A DNA stretch of 64,000 bases from Adiantum capillus-veneris (taxonomy: Eukaryota; Streptophyta; Polypodiopsida; Polypodiales; Pteridaceae): contig CM043942.1 in assembly GCA_014529385.2 (NCBI GenBank), positions 23,548,491-23,612,490 of the forward strand. Reading direction: 5' to 3'. Made by a program: the position numbers and the translations under genes. This document shows, in pieces, positions 9,911 to 21,752 of the stretch. Every line of letters begins with the position of its first letter. The first letter of the stretch is position 1. A model generated the notes under the pieces. It ran no database searches. It was not told the DNA's origin and saw nothing but the letters and a program-made list of their open reading frames with translations.

Positions 9911-11503
9911 CAGGGATTGGGAGCACCATTGGAGCTCAGCGGTAAAGCACGCAGAGAAGTAGCAAAAACTGTAGCACATTTTGGCAAATCTGTTTTGGCC
10001 TACCAAAACGTCTTCATTCAAGCCGATTTTTGCGATTGTTATCCGATTTTTTGTCCTCTTCAACTTTACAGAAGAAAGTTTTTTCAAAATCTTCACCAAT
10101 TTTGAGATACGTCATTCAGACTCCCTGCACATCTAGGGTACACAGTTGCAGATTTTTATACATTTGTTTGGACCTGTAAAAAAAAGCACATTTCAGGTCC
10201 ATTCCTATGATTTCCAACCGTTTTTGTGTGGTCTACAACTTTGCAGAAGGAAGTTTCTGCAAATTTTGAGTGGTTTGGAAGATATGGCTGACAGGCTGCA
10301 GGGTATTCGGAAAGTTGAAGATTATGTATGCCTATTGTGGTGATTTGCTACATTCGGAGAGCTCGGATTGAGCTTTGTCATTCTCTTGTTTTGCGTGTTG
10401 ATGCTTTTCTCTCAGTGAAGAGAGTGGGTTGAGATTCTCAACACATTTATTCACATACATTGAGAACATTTTGTGGATGTATGCATTCTTGTGGACTCTC
10501 AGGACTTGAGAGTGGCTACATCATAGGTTATGTGCATTGACTTATGCAATTGACTAGATTTTGGAAAGTGTGGTGCATAGATTTGCAGAGTGTTTTGCAA
10601 GCATTTCTGGCATGATTGTGAGCTGAATTTTTAGGTGCTTTGCATGCTCATTTGCTACACATTTGGTACATGCTTGATGCTCGTTTACATTGCCATGTGG
10701 ATGCACATGATGTGCGCTTTTTGACGGATGGTATCCTTTGCCTTGCAATGGCATATGTGGGCTGATTTTTAGCGATTTTTAGCATCAATTTGTGTCATAT
10801 TTTGGTTGGTTTTGGTTGATTTTTAGCGGTTTTGAGCATCAATTTGTGTCATATTTTGGTTGGTTTGCATCCAAGTTTATGCTAGTATATGCCTCGCTTA
10901 TAGAGTACGGTTGATGCACTTTTTGTTTCGGATTACAAGATTGTTTCCCAAGCTTACGGAGTTGAGACTTTGGGGCAGCTCATGTATGCTTGAGTGCAGA
11001 TTTTGCGTATGATTTGCTCATGGTTTTGAGCATGTTTATGGCATGTATGGTTATTATGGTTAGATAACCATATACTATGGAAACTCTGCCGGATTTTTCT
11101 TGCGAGTTTATTTGTTTATGCGCATGGTTTGCAATCGTGTTTTGATTGCATTTGGCACTCAGTGGTTGCTTTGCCATAGTGTTTTGGCATCGCATTGTGA
11201 GAGTGTTTGCTCACCGGATTATGTCATTTGACATACATGTGGTAATCTCTTCAGGAGGGAGATTGTTGATGATAGTTTCAACGATTACCACATATTGCTC
11301 TTGGATTAGAGCGGGTGTTTTGGCATCATTTGAGCGGTTTTGCCCACTTCTTCGTGACATTGATCGCCATATTTACTGATACTTTCTTAGACAGCTTATG
11401 CCAGCTTATGCTGTATTTTGATAGTACTTGGTGTATGAGTTAGCCAGGCTTTGGCTATTGCCAGTTGATCGATTTGTGCTTGGTCTTGTCACAGCTTATC
11501 GCC
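9911..11503 (+). other. R5 leader, no gene recognised
   Basis: 1.6 kb of T/G-rich sequence with a locally repeated block (a TTTTAGC...ATCAATTTGTGTCATATTTTGG unit near 10770 and again near 10830). Parts resemble the R2 leader. No coding similarity is seen. Confidence 0.45.
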
Positions 11504-12364
11504 ATGAATTTGGCATGTACATCATTGTCAGGGTTTGTGCTTTTCCATACAAAGTTTGATGGTTCAAACTTGGAGCATTGGAAAGCAGGTATGCATGATG
11601 CATTGACTCAGTTGGGCCAAGTGTTGCCACTACAAGGCATGGATGCTAGGCCAGAGTCTATGACTGACGATGAGTGGGAGGACTTGGATGAGCTTGCATG
11701 TTCGATGATCATGTTACACCTTGGTGAGTCTGTCTATCGCATTGGTTTGGATGCATGTACAACTAAAGAATTATGGCAAAGATTGTGCAATGCTTTTGGC
11801 ACAAAAGAGTCTAGAGAGATGCCTATAATCAAAGGACGATCTCGTAGACATAGAGATGTCGTGTGTTGGCATTGTGGTCATGCAGGGCATGTACGTAGGC
11901 GTTGTTTTCGACGGATGAGACAACACAGGAGACAGCACAGGAGGGATGCTATCACTTTGGATGATGTGGGAGCAGATGTAGCGTATGTGGTTATGCATGA
12001 CAGAGATATCGCCTTTGCTTCCATGTTTACTCTTGACTTTATTATGTCGGTTTTTGATGACACATTACCTTCGCATTGGATACTAGATGTGAATGGTAGA
12101 TTTCATGTTACGCCGAGTCGTGAGTGGTTTAGCACATATGCTAGTGGTATGCTTGGACATGTGTGTCTAGCTGATGGTTCAATGCATGACATAGTTGATG
12201 CAGGAGATGTCAGACTATTGTTGCCGAGTGGTGCATCATACGTGTTGCGAGATGTACGCCATGTGCTAGGTTTGACGCAGAGCTTGATCTCTATGAGTCA
12301 GTTACGAGACAGCGGATGCCAGTTAGTGTTGGATGAGCATAGTTTCAGATTTCATCGTGGATAG
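11504..12364 (+). CDS. R5 gag-protease ORF (defective protease)
   Basis: Open from ATG 11504 to the stop at 12362-12364, about 286 codons. The N-terminal part is Copia gag (FDGSNLEHWKAGM, then ELWQRLCNAFG). Next comes an Arg-rich CCHC knuckle CWHCGHAGHVRRRC, then a protease region HWILDVNGRFHVTPSREWF and a retropepsin-like tail. The catalytic DSGAS motif reads DVNGR, so protease activity is unlikely. The frame is nevertheless intact over the whole length, unlike most TE genes nearby. The product could act as a packaging protein supplied in trans, which is inference. Confidence 0.75.
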   Translation: MNLACTSLSGFVLFHTKFDGSNLEHWKAGMHDALTQLGQVLPLQGMDARPESMTDDEWEDLDELACSMIMLHLGESVYRIGLDACTTKELWQRLCNAFGTKESREMPIIKGRSRRHRDVVCWHCGHAGHVRRRCFRRMRQHRRQHRRDAITLDDVGADVAYVVMHDRDIAFASMFTLDFIMSVFDDTLPSHWILDVNGRFHVTPSREWFSTYASGMLGHVCLADGSMHDIVDAGDVRLLLPSGASYVLRDVRHVLGLTQSLISMSQLRDSGCQLVLDEHSFRFHRG

Positions 12365-12759
12365 CTAGTCATAGCGAGAGGTGCTAGTGTTGGCATGATT
12401 CATGCGATGCAAGTACGTCATGTACAAGACGAAACAGTCTTCGTGAGTACGCAACCATGCTGAGAGATGAGGCATGTCTCTTTTGCGGATAGGTTGCATG
12501 ATGCTCTAGTTTGTGAGCATGTTGAGCCAGTTGTGTAGATAGTTGTGCAGCAAAGTATGTCATTCATGGATACGATGACGGATATGGATGGCTTGAGTAT
12601 TGAGGATTCAGTCGTGATTCAGTCATTCATGGATATGCTTAGTCCAGAGGCTGATGCGTGTGAGTTAGAGCTCGGCATTGCTCTTGCCACACAGGGTTCA
12701 GGAAAGATGCTCTTGGTGCGCATGTGACATGCGATGGACACGAGGATGGATTCTAGGGA

Positions 12760-13115
12760 TTGGAGTTCGGGTGTCAGGGTGATTTCCATCAGTGGAGTTC
12801 TAAGCCAGATTTGACTGAGATGGTCAGATTGGCAGATATTGCTAGGATTGCATCAACATTTGGGAGTCACATGTATGAGATACTGATCTCAAGACCCGAG
12901 ATTGCATTTGCAGTAGATGCATTTACAGTGGGAGCAGTTAGTCGTGCACAGTGACTGACGTTGGCCTTGAGCATAGGGGCACTTTGCAGCGTATGGTGAG
13001 ATACCTGCAGGATGTGTGCGATTTTGGTGAGGAGTATGGTATCGATCACTCTATACTTTCTCTAAGTTTAGAGCTGGATGCACACAGATTCAGTGAGCCA
13101 GTGGGCGTTGGCTGA
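12760..13115 (+). pseudogene. R5 C-terminal RT remnant
   Basis: Contains GSHMYEILISRPEIAFAV then, after a stop and frame change, MVRYLQDV and SEPVGVG. It is the counterpart of the R3 segment at 5713-6063 and of the RT/RNase H junction in R8. The catalytic YVDD core is missing. Confidence 0.7.
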
Positions 13116-13144
13116 GGTCATACTTGTGATGGCCTTGTACAGGT

Positions 13145-13259
13145 TATAATAGAATAAGGGGGCTCACATGTAGAGAGTGAGTTTTAGCTCCTACAAACAC
13201 AAGGTCTCCTCTTCTCCTCTCTTCTCCATTGTTGCACACGCTCTCGCTCATGCACTTCA
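13145..13259 (+). repeat. 3' LTR of R5, 5'-truncated
   Basis: Repeats about 9768-9895 (block AATAGAATAAGGGGGCTCAC) with a short deletion in the CA-rich part, and ends CACTTCA before the AGTTG duplication. The first about 65 bp of the LTR are lost. Confidence 0.8.
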
Positions 13260-13615
13260 AGTTGTCCATGAAAGGTTGGACCCGTTCATATTGCCAGAGG
13301 GTAAGTGGGACAGGGATCTATTATCTTGGTTGAAAAGGACTTAGTTTGAGTTACATCGTTGGGAATTATACATTTAATAATGGAGTCTCTCGGGGCTTGC
13401 CCTTGACTTAACCATTATTGAGGTACTAGCAAGCTCAACAGGAACCATAATCAACTGAGAAATGTTAGACCCTCTCCACTACTCTTTGCAATCAACAGTC
13501 TCTAAACCATGGGTGTGGCTACTAGAGAGCTAATTTTTGAAGGTAAATAAGAGTAGCAACTAAGGTTTTTAAGGGTACCAAAGCACAAAGTAGCATATAC
13601 ATAAGTTTAGTTAGC

Positions 13616-14535
13616 ATGGTTGACAATAATAAAGAGAGTAGAATGAATATTGGCAACTTTGATTTTGCACATGAAGATGCTACTGATGATGCCCCAATGT
13701 TTGTGAATTATCTAGTTACTAGGTTGCAACAAGCTATGGGCAACCCTGCCTTGCAAGCCAAAGTTACCCAGCAACTTCGTGCTTATGGAACTTCCCTACC
13801 TCTCCAAGAAGAGAGAGAGCTTAGGAAGCCTCTTGTTGAGACTTTCAAAAGAAGACTCTCTCCGATAAGAGGAGAGGAGGAATCCAATGAAGGAGAAAGA
13901 AGTGAATCTCCGAAATCCTCTAAAGATGTGGCTCCATGAAGACAGCGGTCTTGACGATCCCCAACTCCTCCCAAGAGGAAAAGATCATCCTCTTCTCTCA
14001 TCACTTTAAAAGGGGAGAGAGAGAACAAAGGAAGGAAAAGGCAAGAAAGAGGTCACCCTCTTCTCCTTCTTCATCACCTTCCTCCTCTTTCGATGAAAGC
14101 AGCGACTATTCTCTTAGAGAATACAAGAGGAGAGGACATCGCAAATCTTATCCTGCTTGGAAAAGGTCCCACAAGCTTAAGAAGTTCAAAGAGGAAGGAA
14201 AGAGTATCTCTTTTCTCATCTATAATGGCACATTTGGTGCTACTGACAAAGTATTGGCCTTCATCCGGCAATTTGATGCGGCCTTTGGAGATGAGGGCTT
14301 CACTAAATCCTCCAAGCTACGTCATGTAGCTATGCACTTTCAAAAATATGCTCGTCAATGGTGGGCTAGCCTTCGTGGCAATAGTGAAGCTCCAAAGGCC
14401 TGGAGAACTCTACGAGTTTCCATCATGAAGCAATTCCTTGTAAGCGATGCCAAAGATAAAGTGCTCACAGAATGGCGGAGTTTGAAGTTACTTTCCCCAA
14501 CGAGTCTATCCCACAAATATGTAGACAAGTTTTAA
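13616..14535 (+). pseudogene. R4 gag, broken
   Basis: Starts ATG 13616 and runs to a stop at 13939, then continues in the frame of 13936-14535. The first part holds a helix-rich N-terminus. The second has a basic Ser/Arg-rich stretch, followed by the Gypsy retrotransposon gag capsid block with MHFQKYARQWWASL and AWRTLRVSIMKQF. A stop at 14533 interrupts it before the nucleocapsid part, which follows in another frame. Confidence 0.85.
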
Positions 14536-14619
14536 GATTTAGATCTCAAAGCTACAGTCTTTTAGAAGATAGACTTCGCCAAGCAAAAGCAACAATTTTG
14601 TGCGGGATTACCTAAAGAA

Positions 14620-15432
14620 ATGGCTGAGTATGTCAACTCCCAACGGCCTGGTCCTACCATCAAAGTCATCCAACACACTATGGTTGCATCTCGTATCAAT
14701 TTCCAACAAGGGGCTAAAAGGAATGCCGAGCCCATGGAAAACAAAGCTCGAAATGATGCAAAGGGGAAGAACAATGCTCAAAGTTCTTCCCAAGGCAATT
14801 CCAACAACAACAACAAGGCCAAGGAGAAAGGAGTTTACAAAGGTAAAAAAACACTCGCTCCTGAAGAGCTAGAGGATTTTCACAAAGATCACAAATGCTT
14901 TAAGTGTGGGGAACAAGGACATGGCTATCATTATTGCCCCAAAAGAAATGCCCGCAATGAGACTCCTAGAGCTTCCACGGTCAAAGCTCCAAAAGAGGAT
15001 GCTCATTGCAAAGGATCATCCCTTTCATATGCTTGGGGGAAGGTGAGGGAGCATGATACCTTCATCCTATTTGATCCTAGCTCTACTCACTTCATATCAA
15101 CGAAGTTGGCCACAAAGCTGGGCATACGAGCTTTCAAGATGGGAGATACAGTAAATCCTAATGTGGCTTTCAAGGGACATCAAGCCTTCGTTACTCCCTT
15201 GATTGGGAAGTTAAAGCTTCATGTCAAAAGCTATGTCGACAAAGAAGACTTCTTTATCTCTCCTCTCCAACATGAGGATGTTATCCTAGGGGCACCATGG
15301 TTCAACCGCATGGCTGCTAACGTGGAGTTCCCTAAAAGGAAAATCTACTTCACCTGCAACGAAAAGAGCATGTATATAGATGTTAATGAGCCTAGCCGTA
15401 CTATACCACTTGTAGATTCACTTGTTTTTTGA
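14620..15432 (+). pseudogene. R4 nucleocapsid and aspartic protease
   Basis: An Asn/Lys-rich region precedes a CCHC knuckle CFKCGEQGHGYHYC (about residues 93-106), followed by a retropepsin domain. The active-site block is FDPSSTHFIS where Gypsy proteases have a DSGATHNFI-type motif, so Asp is kept but Ser-Gly is changed. The fold continues through GAPWFNRM-type sequence. It ends at a stop at the RT junction. Confidence 0.85.
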
Positions 15433-16306
15433 TAAGTCAGTGAAAATCTCGGTTTCCTCGTACATGATTTTTGTCAAAGAGTCTCTAAACGATGCTAATA
15501 TTTTAACAAAACAAAGTGGTAGGAATCAAGAAGAATTAGACTTGTCTAATTTTCTAAGCAGATTCCAAGATGTATTTATCGATGACATCCCTATGGAGTT
15601 ACCTCCAAAACGAGGGGATGATGACCATAGGATAGAGCTTCTACCTGGGAGCTCACTGCCTAATAAACCTCCTTATAGAGTTTTTCAAGCTCAACAAGAG
15701 GAGATTATGAGGCAAGTGCATGAGTTGGTAGACAAGGGAATGGTGAGGCCTAGATCCTCTCCTTTTTGTTCACCAGTCGTTTTAGTGCAAAAGAAAGATG
15801 GTACATACCACATATGTGTGGACTATTGAGCATTAAATCGTATCACTATCAAAAACAGATTTCCCGTACCGTGGGTAGAATATATGTTTGATAAGCTACA
15901 AGGTTTGACCTACTTCAATAGGATTGACCTTAAAAGTGGCTATCATCAAATAAGGATAGTGAATGAAGATATCATAAAAACCGCATTCCGCACAATGTTT
16001 GGTCTTTATGAATATCCTATCATGCCTTTTGGTTTGACAAATGCTCCAGCCACGTTCAACCACCTAATGGAGAAAATATTTAGACCCTACCGCAAGTTTA
16101 TTGGAGTGTTCTTTGACGACATTATCATCTACTCCAGTCCTTTGGAGGAGCATAAGCAACATCTCGAGGTAGTTTTTCAAGCTATGAGGGTGAATAAACT
16201 TTTCATTAACCAAAAGAAGAGTGAATTTTTCCTCCAAGAAAATCAATACTTAGGTCATATTAACTCTCAAGATGGTATCGTATGGATCCAACCAAGCCCG
16301 AGGTAA
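15422..16306 (+). pseudogene. R4 reverse transcriptase
   Basis: Typical Gypsy RT blocks in order: PPYRVFQAQQEEI, SPFCSPVVLVQKKDGT, CVDY followed by an in-frame TGA (15827-15829) where CVDYRALN is expected, RIDLKSGYHQIRI, PFGLTNAPATFNHLM and the catalytic FFDDIIIYS (about 16110-16136). It ends at a stop at 16304, before RT connects to RNase H. The active-site aspartates remain, but the stop codons disable it. Confidence 0.9.
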
Positions 16307-16417
16307 TAAAAGGATGGCCTAACCCAAGGAATCTACATGAGCTACAAAGCTTTGTTGGTATGTGTACTTTACTTAGATGCTTCATAGCTAAATTCTCCCA
16401 AATAGCAGGACCACTAC

Positions 16418-17278
16418 ATGACTCGACCAAGAAAAATGTTAAAGTACATATGGATTGCTAAAGAGCAAAGTGCTTTTGAAAAGCTTAAAGAAACGCTTAC
16501 CTCTCAACCCATGCTTACACTAACGGATCTCTCAAAACCATTTGAGGTCCAATGTGATGCTTGTGGAGATTGCCTTGGAGCAGTTTTGCTTCAAGAAGGG
16601 CATGCCATAGCATATGAGAGTCGAAAACTCAATTCCTACGAGTTAGTATTGGGCATCTACGAGAAGGAGCTACTACTTTTCCTACATGCCCTCGACACAT
16701 GGAAGCACTATCTTTTGGGGACTCCATTCATCCTACACACAGATCACCAAATTCTTAAGTACTTCATGACGCAAACCAAGTTCTCTGACAAACAAATGGG
16801 GTGGGCAAATTTTCTTTTGCAATTCAATCTTCATATTGCTCACATTGCTGGCAAGCACAATCAAGTAGCTGATGCACTATCACGACGGCCAAAAGCCAAT
16901 GTTGTGTCCATATCAACTCACAATGATCTATCTTCTATGATAGATGAGTATGATACTAACCCCGATTTTAAAGATGTAATTTCAACCCTTGCCTTATGGA
17001 AGAAAGAAGAATCATTCACCTTGCAGGATGGTTACCTTCTCTATGGCAATAGGCTATGTCTTACTCACTCTCTTCATGATGAGAAAGTGATTTATGAATC
17101 CCATGATCCTCCCTATGCGGGGCATCGAGGGATTCAACCTACCCTTCACGGAGTAGATATGTATTTCTATTGGCCTACTATGAAGATGGACAGACAAGGC
17201 TATGTGTTGAAATCTGTGGTATGCCAAAAGACAAAGTATGATAGGGGGAAGAACCCTGGATTTCTCCATCCTTCCTAA
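16418..17278 (+). pseudogene. R4 RNase H and integrase zinc domain
   Basis: An RNase H domain with FEVQCDACGDCLGAVL, ESRKLNSYE, HTDHQILKYF and a HNQVADALSRR tail. It is followed by the integrase H2C2 region (AGHRGIQPTL, FYWPTMKMD). In the final CxxC the first Cys reads Ser (SVVCQKTK). A stop follows at 17276. Confidence 0.88.
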
Positions 17279-17301
17279 TTCACCCATGGGAGAGCATATC
17301 C

Positions 17302-17508
17302 ATGGATTTCATCTTTGGATTGCCCAAGTACATCCATGGGAATACGGGAATATGGACAATAGTAGACATGTTTAGTAAACAAGCACATTTTATACCTGTC
17401 AAAAATACTATTAAGGCACACCAAATGGCAACCCTCTTTATATCACAATTTTTTAAGCACCATGGCTTGCCAACATCAATAGTGTCAGATAGAGATCCTC
17501 TAATCTAG
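17302..17508 (+). pseudogene. R4 integrase core, truncated
   Basis: MDFIFGLPK, WTIVDMFSKQAHFIP and TSIVSDRDP give the first two Asp positions of the integrase DDE core. The frame stops at 17506 and the Glu-bearing half, C-terminal domain and any chromodomain are missing before the 3' LTR at 17936. Confidence 0.85.
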
Positions 17509-17935
17509 AAGATGCTAGATGGATGCAAGGAACACAGCTTAAGGATAGTATGAACCTTGTCAATGCTTACGATGCTACATTAGCGTAAACACCTTTTAAA
17601 TGAAAAATGTTTTTGTCTTATAAGGCTAGTTCTCTTTTGCTTGTGCACACATTTCAGTAGTATGCATGCTTAGAATCATGTTTGTGATGACGACATCTCT
17701 CAAACACCAAGTAGAATTTGTCATTCTACTTTGGGAATATGATATGGACTCAAGAGCAGACATGCTCGCAGTAGCTAAGTCTTCCAAGCACCAAATGGGT
17801 TAGTCAATCCATTCTGGAATGATGTCGTAGGGTAAAAAGGGATCCTCTACCCGTTAAGAAACTCTGACTAATGACTAACACTTTATCTTCTCTACCTCAT
17901 AGTCGAGGACGACTATGATTTCAAAAGAGAGGTAA
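17509..17935 (+). other. R4 region between integrase and 3' LTR
   Basis: A short GTQLKDS-like trace of integrase, then non-coding sequence ending in the AAAAGAGAGGTAA purine tract at 17923-17935. Confidence 0.6.
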
Positions 17936-18356
17936 TGTCATAAAATCTAATATCTAACTAACCCAAATGATTTTCTCATATTGAACTGATCATTTAATGT
18001 GGGTGAATAAATGGGAACAAGAGTTAGAATGTAAACATGTGCTTATGGATCTATCTCAATACAGGACCAAAGTCAATGGGTCCAAATGGGAGATGGTATG
18101 TCAAAGAGCAATGCTAGCTAATGGAGCTTGGAAGACCTTAGGGTTAGCTTCATTAAAGACTTCCAAAGGTTAGTGTTAAAAGTCCTTAGACCTAGAACCT
18201 TAGATTAAACTAGGTTCATGTTTTAGGTGTTAATAATTAAGATGCTTGACATGCTTGATAGCTAAGGTCCTTGGCCAAGGTGGCCCTGTGCTTGAGGTGT
18301 CCAAGTCCAAGTCAAAGTTGAGCCCTAGAAAGAGGGGAGCAAGCCTACAAGCTAGG

Positions 18357-18393
<37 letters not shown>

Positions 18394-19574
18394 ATGCTCA
18401 TACAAGGCCCATGCATGCTGACTAAGGTGCTTGAGAAGCTTACACATGCTTGGAAGGTAAGGTCTTGAGGAGCTAAAGTAAAAAAGGGGCTCTACAAAGG
18501 AGGGGGCAAGCCCCAAAGCTAGGGGCATGCTTGAATTGACCTTCCACTCACCCAAAGGGAACCCCTTACTCAAGGGGAACAAGGACACATGTCAGGTTCT
18601 CCCTATGCTTAGCCACATGGTGTGCTATTGGCTAGGATAAAGAGGGGTCCAATGAGCATTGAGGTTAAAATCAAATAACTAGATATTATCAAGCTCTCTC
18701 TCTCAAAGGGGTAAGGAGGACACTTGTCCAAATGCTACCCTTGTTTCTTGATATGCACTAAGCATGTGATTGGCTAGGCTTGCAGGGGACCAATCAAATT
18801 CAATCATGAGCTACAAGGAGAGGTCAACCAATGCAAGTTGGGGGTGTGCTTGAGGGTATACTCTCTCACACACACACTCACATGCTCTCATTCTCACTTT
18901 GTGAAAGTGCAAGAACTTCACCTCCTTCTCCAAGCTTGAGAAGTTGAGAGCCTACACCAACACTCTTGGCTATGGAATGCAAATCCAACCAAGAGCCATG
19001 CTTAAATGCTATGCTTTCCATCTTATTCAGCTCCATTACTATGGTACTATGCTATGCTAAGCTCTATGAGTAATGGTATGAGAGGACACTACTTCTTTCT
19101 CGTAAGAATACTTCTTCTTCCTCTTCCCTACCCTCATTCTCTTCTAGCTCTCTCCATCTTTGAAGGTGTTTGGAGGTCTTGGAAGTGAGGTAGGGGTCAA
19201 GTTAATGCTTAAATTAAATTAATTTACGAGCATAATTGTGGTGCATGAAACTCTCTATCTTCATTGCACCATCAAGGTCTCAAGGAACACAAAACTTGTA
19301 TTGTACCAAGTCTATCTTTATGGGAGAAGCTATAGTAGAAAAGCATTTTGGAGGGGGGACGTGCTCCATATAAATCTGGTCCTCAACTTTTGTCAAGTTC
19401 TCTAATTCTCTCTCTTGCAAATTATTGTTCATGCCAAGCTAATTAAGTATAGTGGTTATGTTGCTGGCTCTAATTAAGTTCTCTCTCTATTTTCTCAATG
19501 TATTCTCAAAAAAATGCTCACTACGGTTCTTTAAATTCCACTATTCTCAATGTTCATAACCCAATTCCATTACA
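17936..19574 (+). repeat. 3' LTR of R4
   Basis: Direct repeat of 8021-9642. It starts TGTCATAAAATC, ends TTACA and includes (AG)15 at 18361-18390. Confidence 0.92.
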
Positions 19575-20600
19575 TATATGATGGCTTTGAAGAGTAGCAT
19601 ATAGCCAATCACACTATCCCCATTATATTTTCTACACTATCCCCATTATGTTTTCTACATGCAAATTTATCGATTCTACTCTTTAAAGATACACCATTGG
19701 CAATGAGCCTACCCATACTATTGCACATGTGTAAAAGTAGTTTTCCATAGTGATCTGTTGGCACTTTCTCATTTATCAAAATATAATCATATAAGTGCAC
19801 TTCCTCTAACCCCCTTGAAATATATGCCATAGCAAATTGCGGTGTATCATTTTGCAATGTTTTTGTGTGGGATCCGTATCTCCAAAGGCAATAACATCAC
19901 ATTTGCCTTTAAAATAAGCAATTTCCTACTCTAAATCAACAAATTATTGATCTCTATCCATGCAAGCATAAAAGGGGGAATCTTGATGAGGAATGTACCC
20001 AAGGCCTCCACTTGTAGAAGGCCCCCTATATATCACGTGCATTCAAGAAACATTTAAATAACCCATCTTCAAAACCTCTAGATTTCTTCCAAAAGTGATT
20101 TTTAAAGTCCCGCTTTGTTGATGTAAACTTGTAACTTTCTTAAAATTAGAAAACCCCTCTCAATGAACTCATGCGCTACACTTACAGATATTAAAAATTA
20201 GAAACCCCCTCTCAATGAACTCGTGCGCTACACTTACAGATATTAAAATAGACCCCCCCAGGGGAATATATCAACCAATTACAAAAATAAGTGCTCTTTT
20301 TGGTGTCATAATATTCAGCCATACATAATGTTTGTACTTGTAACCTTTTACAATTGAAACAAAATCTTCTAACCCTCTCGTACTCATACATGCTACCCCT
20401 CCTTGCCCTCTTCGTCGCTTCAGATTCTTTGACCACATCAATGAATGTACATTGCATTCCTCCAACCAATTAATCCTTTGTGCATCATGCTCCAAAGCTT
20501 CAACAAGAATTATAACATCTACTTTGCTAATTAGTTCATCTATGCCAATCCCTGCATTCCATGGGCATCTATTGCAATTTCAAAAGCATACTTTCAATTG
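19575..20600 (-). pseudogene. LINE L2, endonuclease part (right piece)
   Basis: On the minus strand it reads DVIILVEALEHD, RRRGQGGVACM, ACMDRDES and an FGY/FGD-NART-like block. These are the order of motifs of an apurinic-type LINE endonuclease (E in VETH, D in GDFNAR). It is closely similar to L4 at 27892-28480 and is contiguous with 7275-8020 once Gypsy R4 is removed. Several stops and a duplicated 40-bp stretch at about 20140-20245 make it a pseudogene. Confidence 0.7.
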
Positions 20601-21060
20601 TAACTCGACCTCATAGACCACATGTTCCTAGTTGCTCAAGGGACTTGCCTCCTCCTTGGGCACGTTGTCGTCATGAGACATGTCCTTGTTTTTCTTATTC
20701 ATATCCTCATATGCCTTGCGACATACATTTTGTTGTATGGTAGTGTGATCTTCACATACAAAATATTTTGTATCTCTCAAATAAATCTAAATAGTATTAG
20801 GGATAATCTTTCGCTTGGTCTCATCCAACATGGTGCATACAATTGGCTGTTCTCCCAAGCGAAGAGTTCCTTGATTACCTACTCTATGTGCCCCATAAAC
20901 CATAACTCTTCACACACACACACACACAGACACACACACTCACATAGATAGATAGATTCATTATCGTCCTTGGTCAAATATGACCTATGGGACCAAGAAA
21001 ACATACATGGTTGGACCTCTAAGGAGTACATGGAGAATCATGACTACTGTGGATAAAACA
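20601..21060. other. Unrecognised sequence with (CA)n and (GATA)n
   Basis: A CA-rich tract at about 20911-20940 and ATAG repeats at 20944-20957. Otherwise I see nothing. Confidence 0.5.
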
Positions 21061-21321
21061 GAATTGTGACATATGTCACTTAGGGGGAGGGGGGAGAAGG
21101 GGAAGGTGGCTTGGGAGTCTTAGTATGGAATTCATTGATGATGGCCTTGCTGCCAGGATAGACGGCCCATTTGCCTGCTGCTTGTGCTTCTCAAACCTTT
21201 TGGAGTTCTAGTTTCTTCGCTTTGAGTTGGGCGGGAGTCAAGGCCTCACTTATCCATACTTTGGTGCCCTTGAGAAGTTGTGCTTATTATAGAAGTTCTA
21301 TGCACACCTCTTAGTCTTGAA
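21061..21321 (-). pseudogene. LINE ORF1 remnant L3, C-terminal piece
   Basis: The minus strand, read across stops, gives KVWISEALTPAQLKAKKLEL and KWAVYPGSKAIINEF. This resembles the C-terminal domain of LINE ORF1 proteins, which bind the element RNA. It is separated from its N-terminal half (26395-26885) by Copia R6. Confidence 0.6.
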
Positions 21322-21548
21322 TGTTGGAATTAGGGTTGCAGAGAAATGCACACAGCTTGGAGAAGACGAAGGAAGCTCAAGGCACACAATAGAGAGTGTG
21401 TTACTTAGTATGCAATGGAAAGATAGATAGCCCTAGAGTGATGGGTGTATATACAATGATCGGGGGAAAAAACCTCCTAAAGAGGGAAAAATTGCCCCGG
21501 CGGTCCTAGTGTGTTCACACACATCACTACCACATGTATATGGTAACA
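21322..21548 (-). repeat. 3' LTR of R6
   Basis: 227 bp. It differs from the other LTR by few substitutions and small indels. Confidence 0.93.
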
Positions 21549-21752
21549 AATCCCCCTTGGAGTGATGCGATGAACAAGAGCTAGCAGATGAGTAAAGGGA
21601 AGTGCCATGCCCTGAGGACATGATCAGTCCACAAAGGGGAGTAAGCCCAAAGCTTTGCCGAAAGCTTCAAGCTTCTCACGAGACAATGCCTTTGTGAAAA
21701 GATCTGCAAGGTTGTCCTGTGTTGGCACATAAGCCAAGATGATCTCTCCTGC

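Larger units (their letters stand above)
9704..13259 (+). mobile_element. R5: non-autonomous Copia-type element nested in R4
   Basis: Bounded by an exact duplication AGTTG (9699-9703 and 13260-13264). The 5' LTR 9704-9895 begins CGTTGGGGTAAAG (TG changed to CG, compared with R3) and is followed by a primer-binding site. The interior has a long leader, a gag-protease ORF and a short RT C-terminal remnant. Integrase and the RT catalytic core are absent. The 3' LTR is shortened at its 5' side and the polypurine tract is gone. Size, gene content and LTR sequence relate it to R3 and R2. Confidence 0.87.
8021..19574 (+). mobile_element. R4: Gypsy retrotransposon, interrupted by R5
   Basis: Long LTRs (8021-9642 and 17936-19574) start TGTCATAAAATC and end TTACA. 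A primer-binding-like site follows the 5' LTR and an AAAAGAGAGGTAA purine tract precedes the 3' LTR. Gene order gag, protease, RT, RNase H, integrase is the Gypsy order. Flanks TACAT (8016-8020) and TATAT (19575-19579) fit a 5-bp duplication with one mutation. The uninterrupted LINE L4 copy has a single TACAT at the equivalent place (27887-27891). Every gene carries stops or frameshifts and integrase is truncated. R5 is inserted just after the primer-binding site. Confidence 0.9.

Noticed and set aside
20140-20250. Near-identical 40-bp direct repeats (around 20150-20200 and 20192-20245) as LTR ends
   Set aside because: They are adjacent, have no TG/CA ends, and lie within LINE L2. They are a local duplication.
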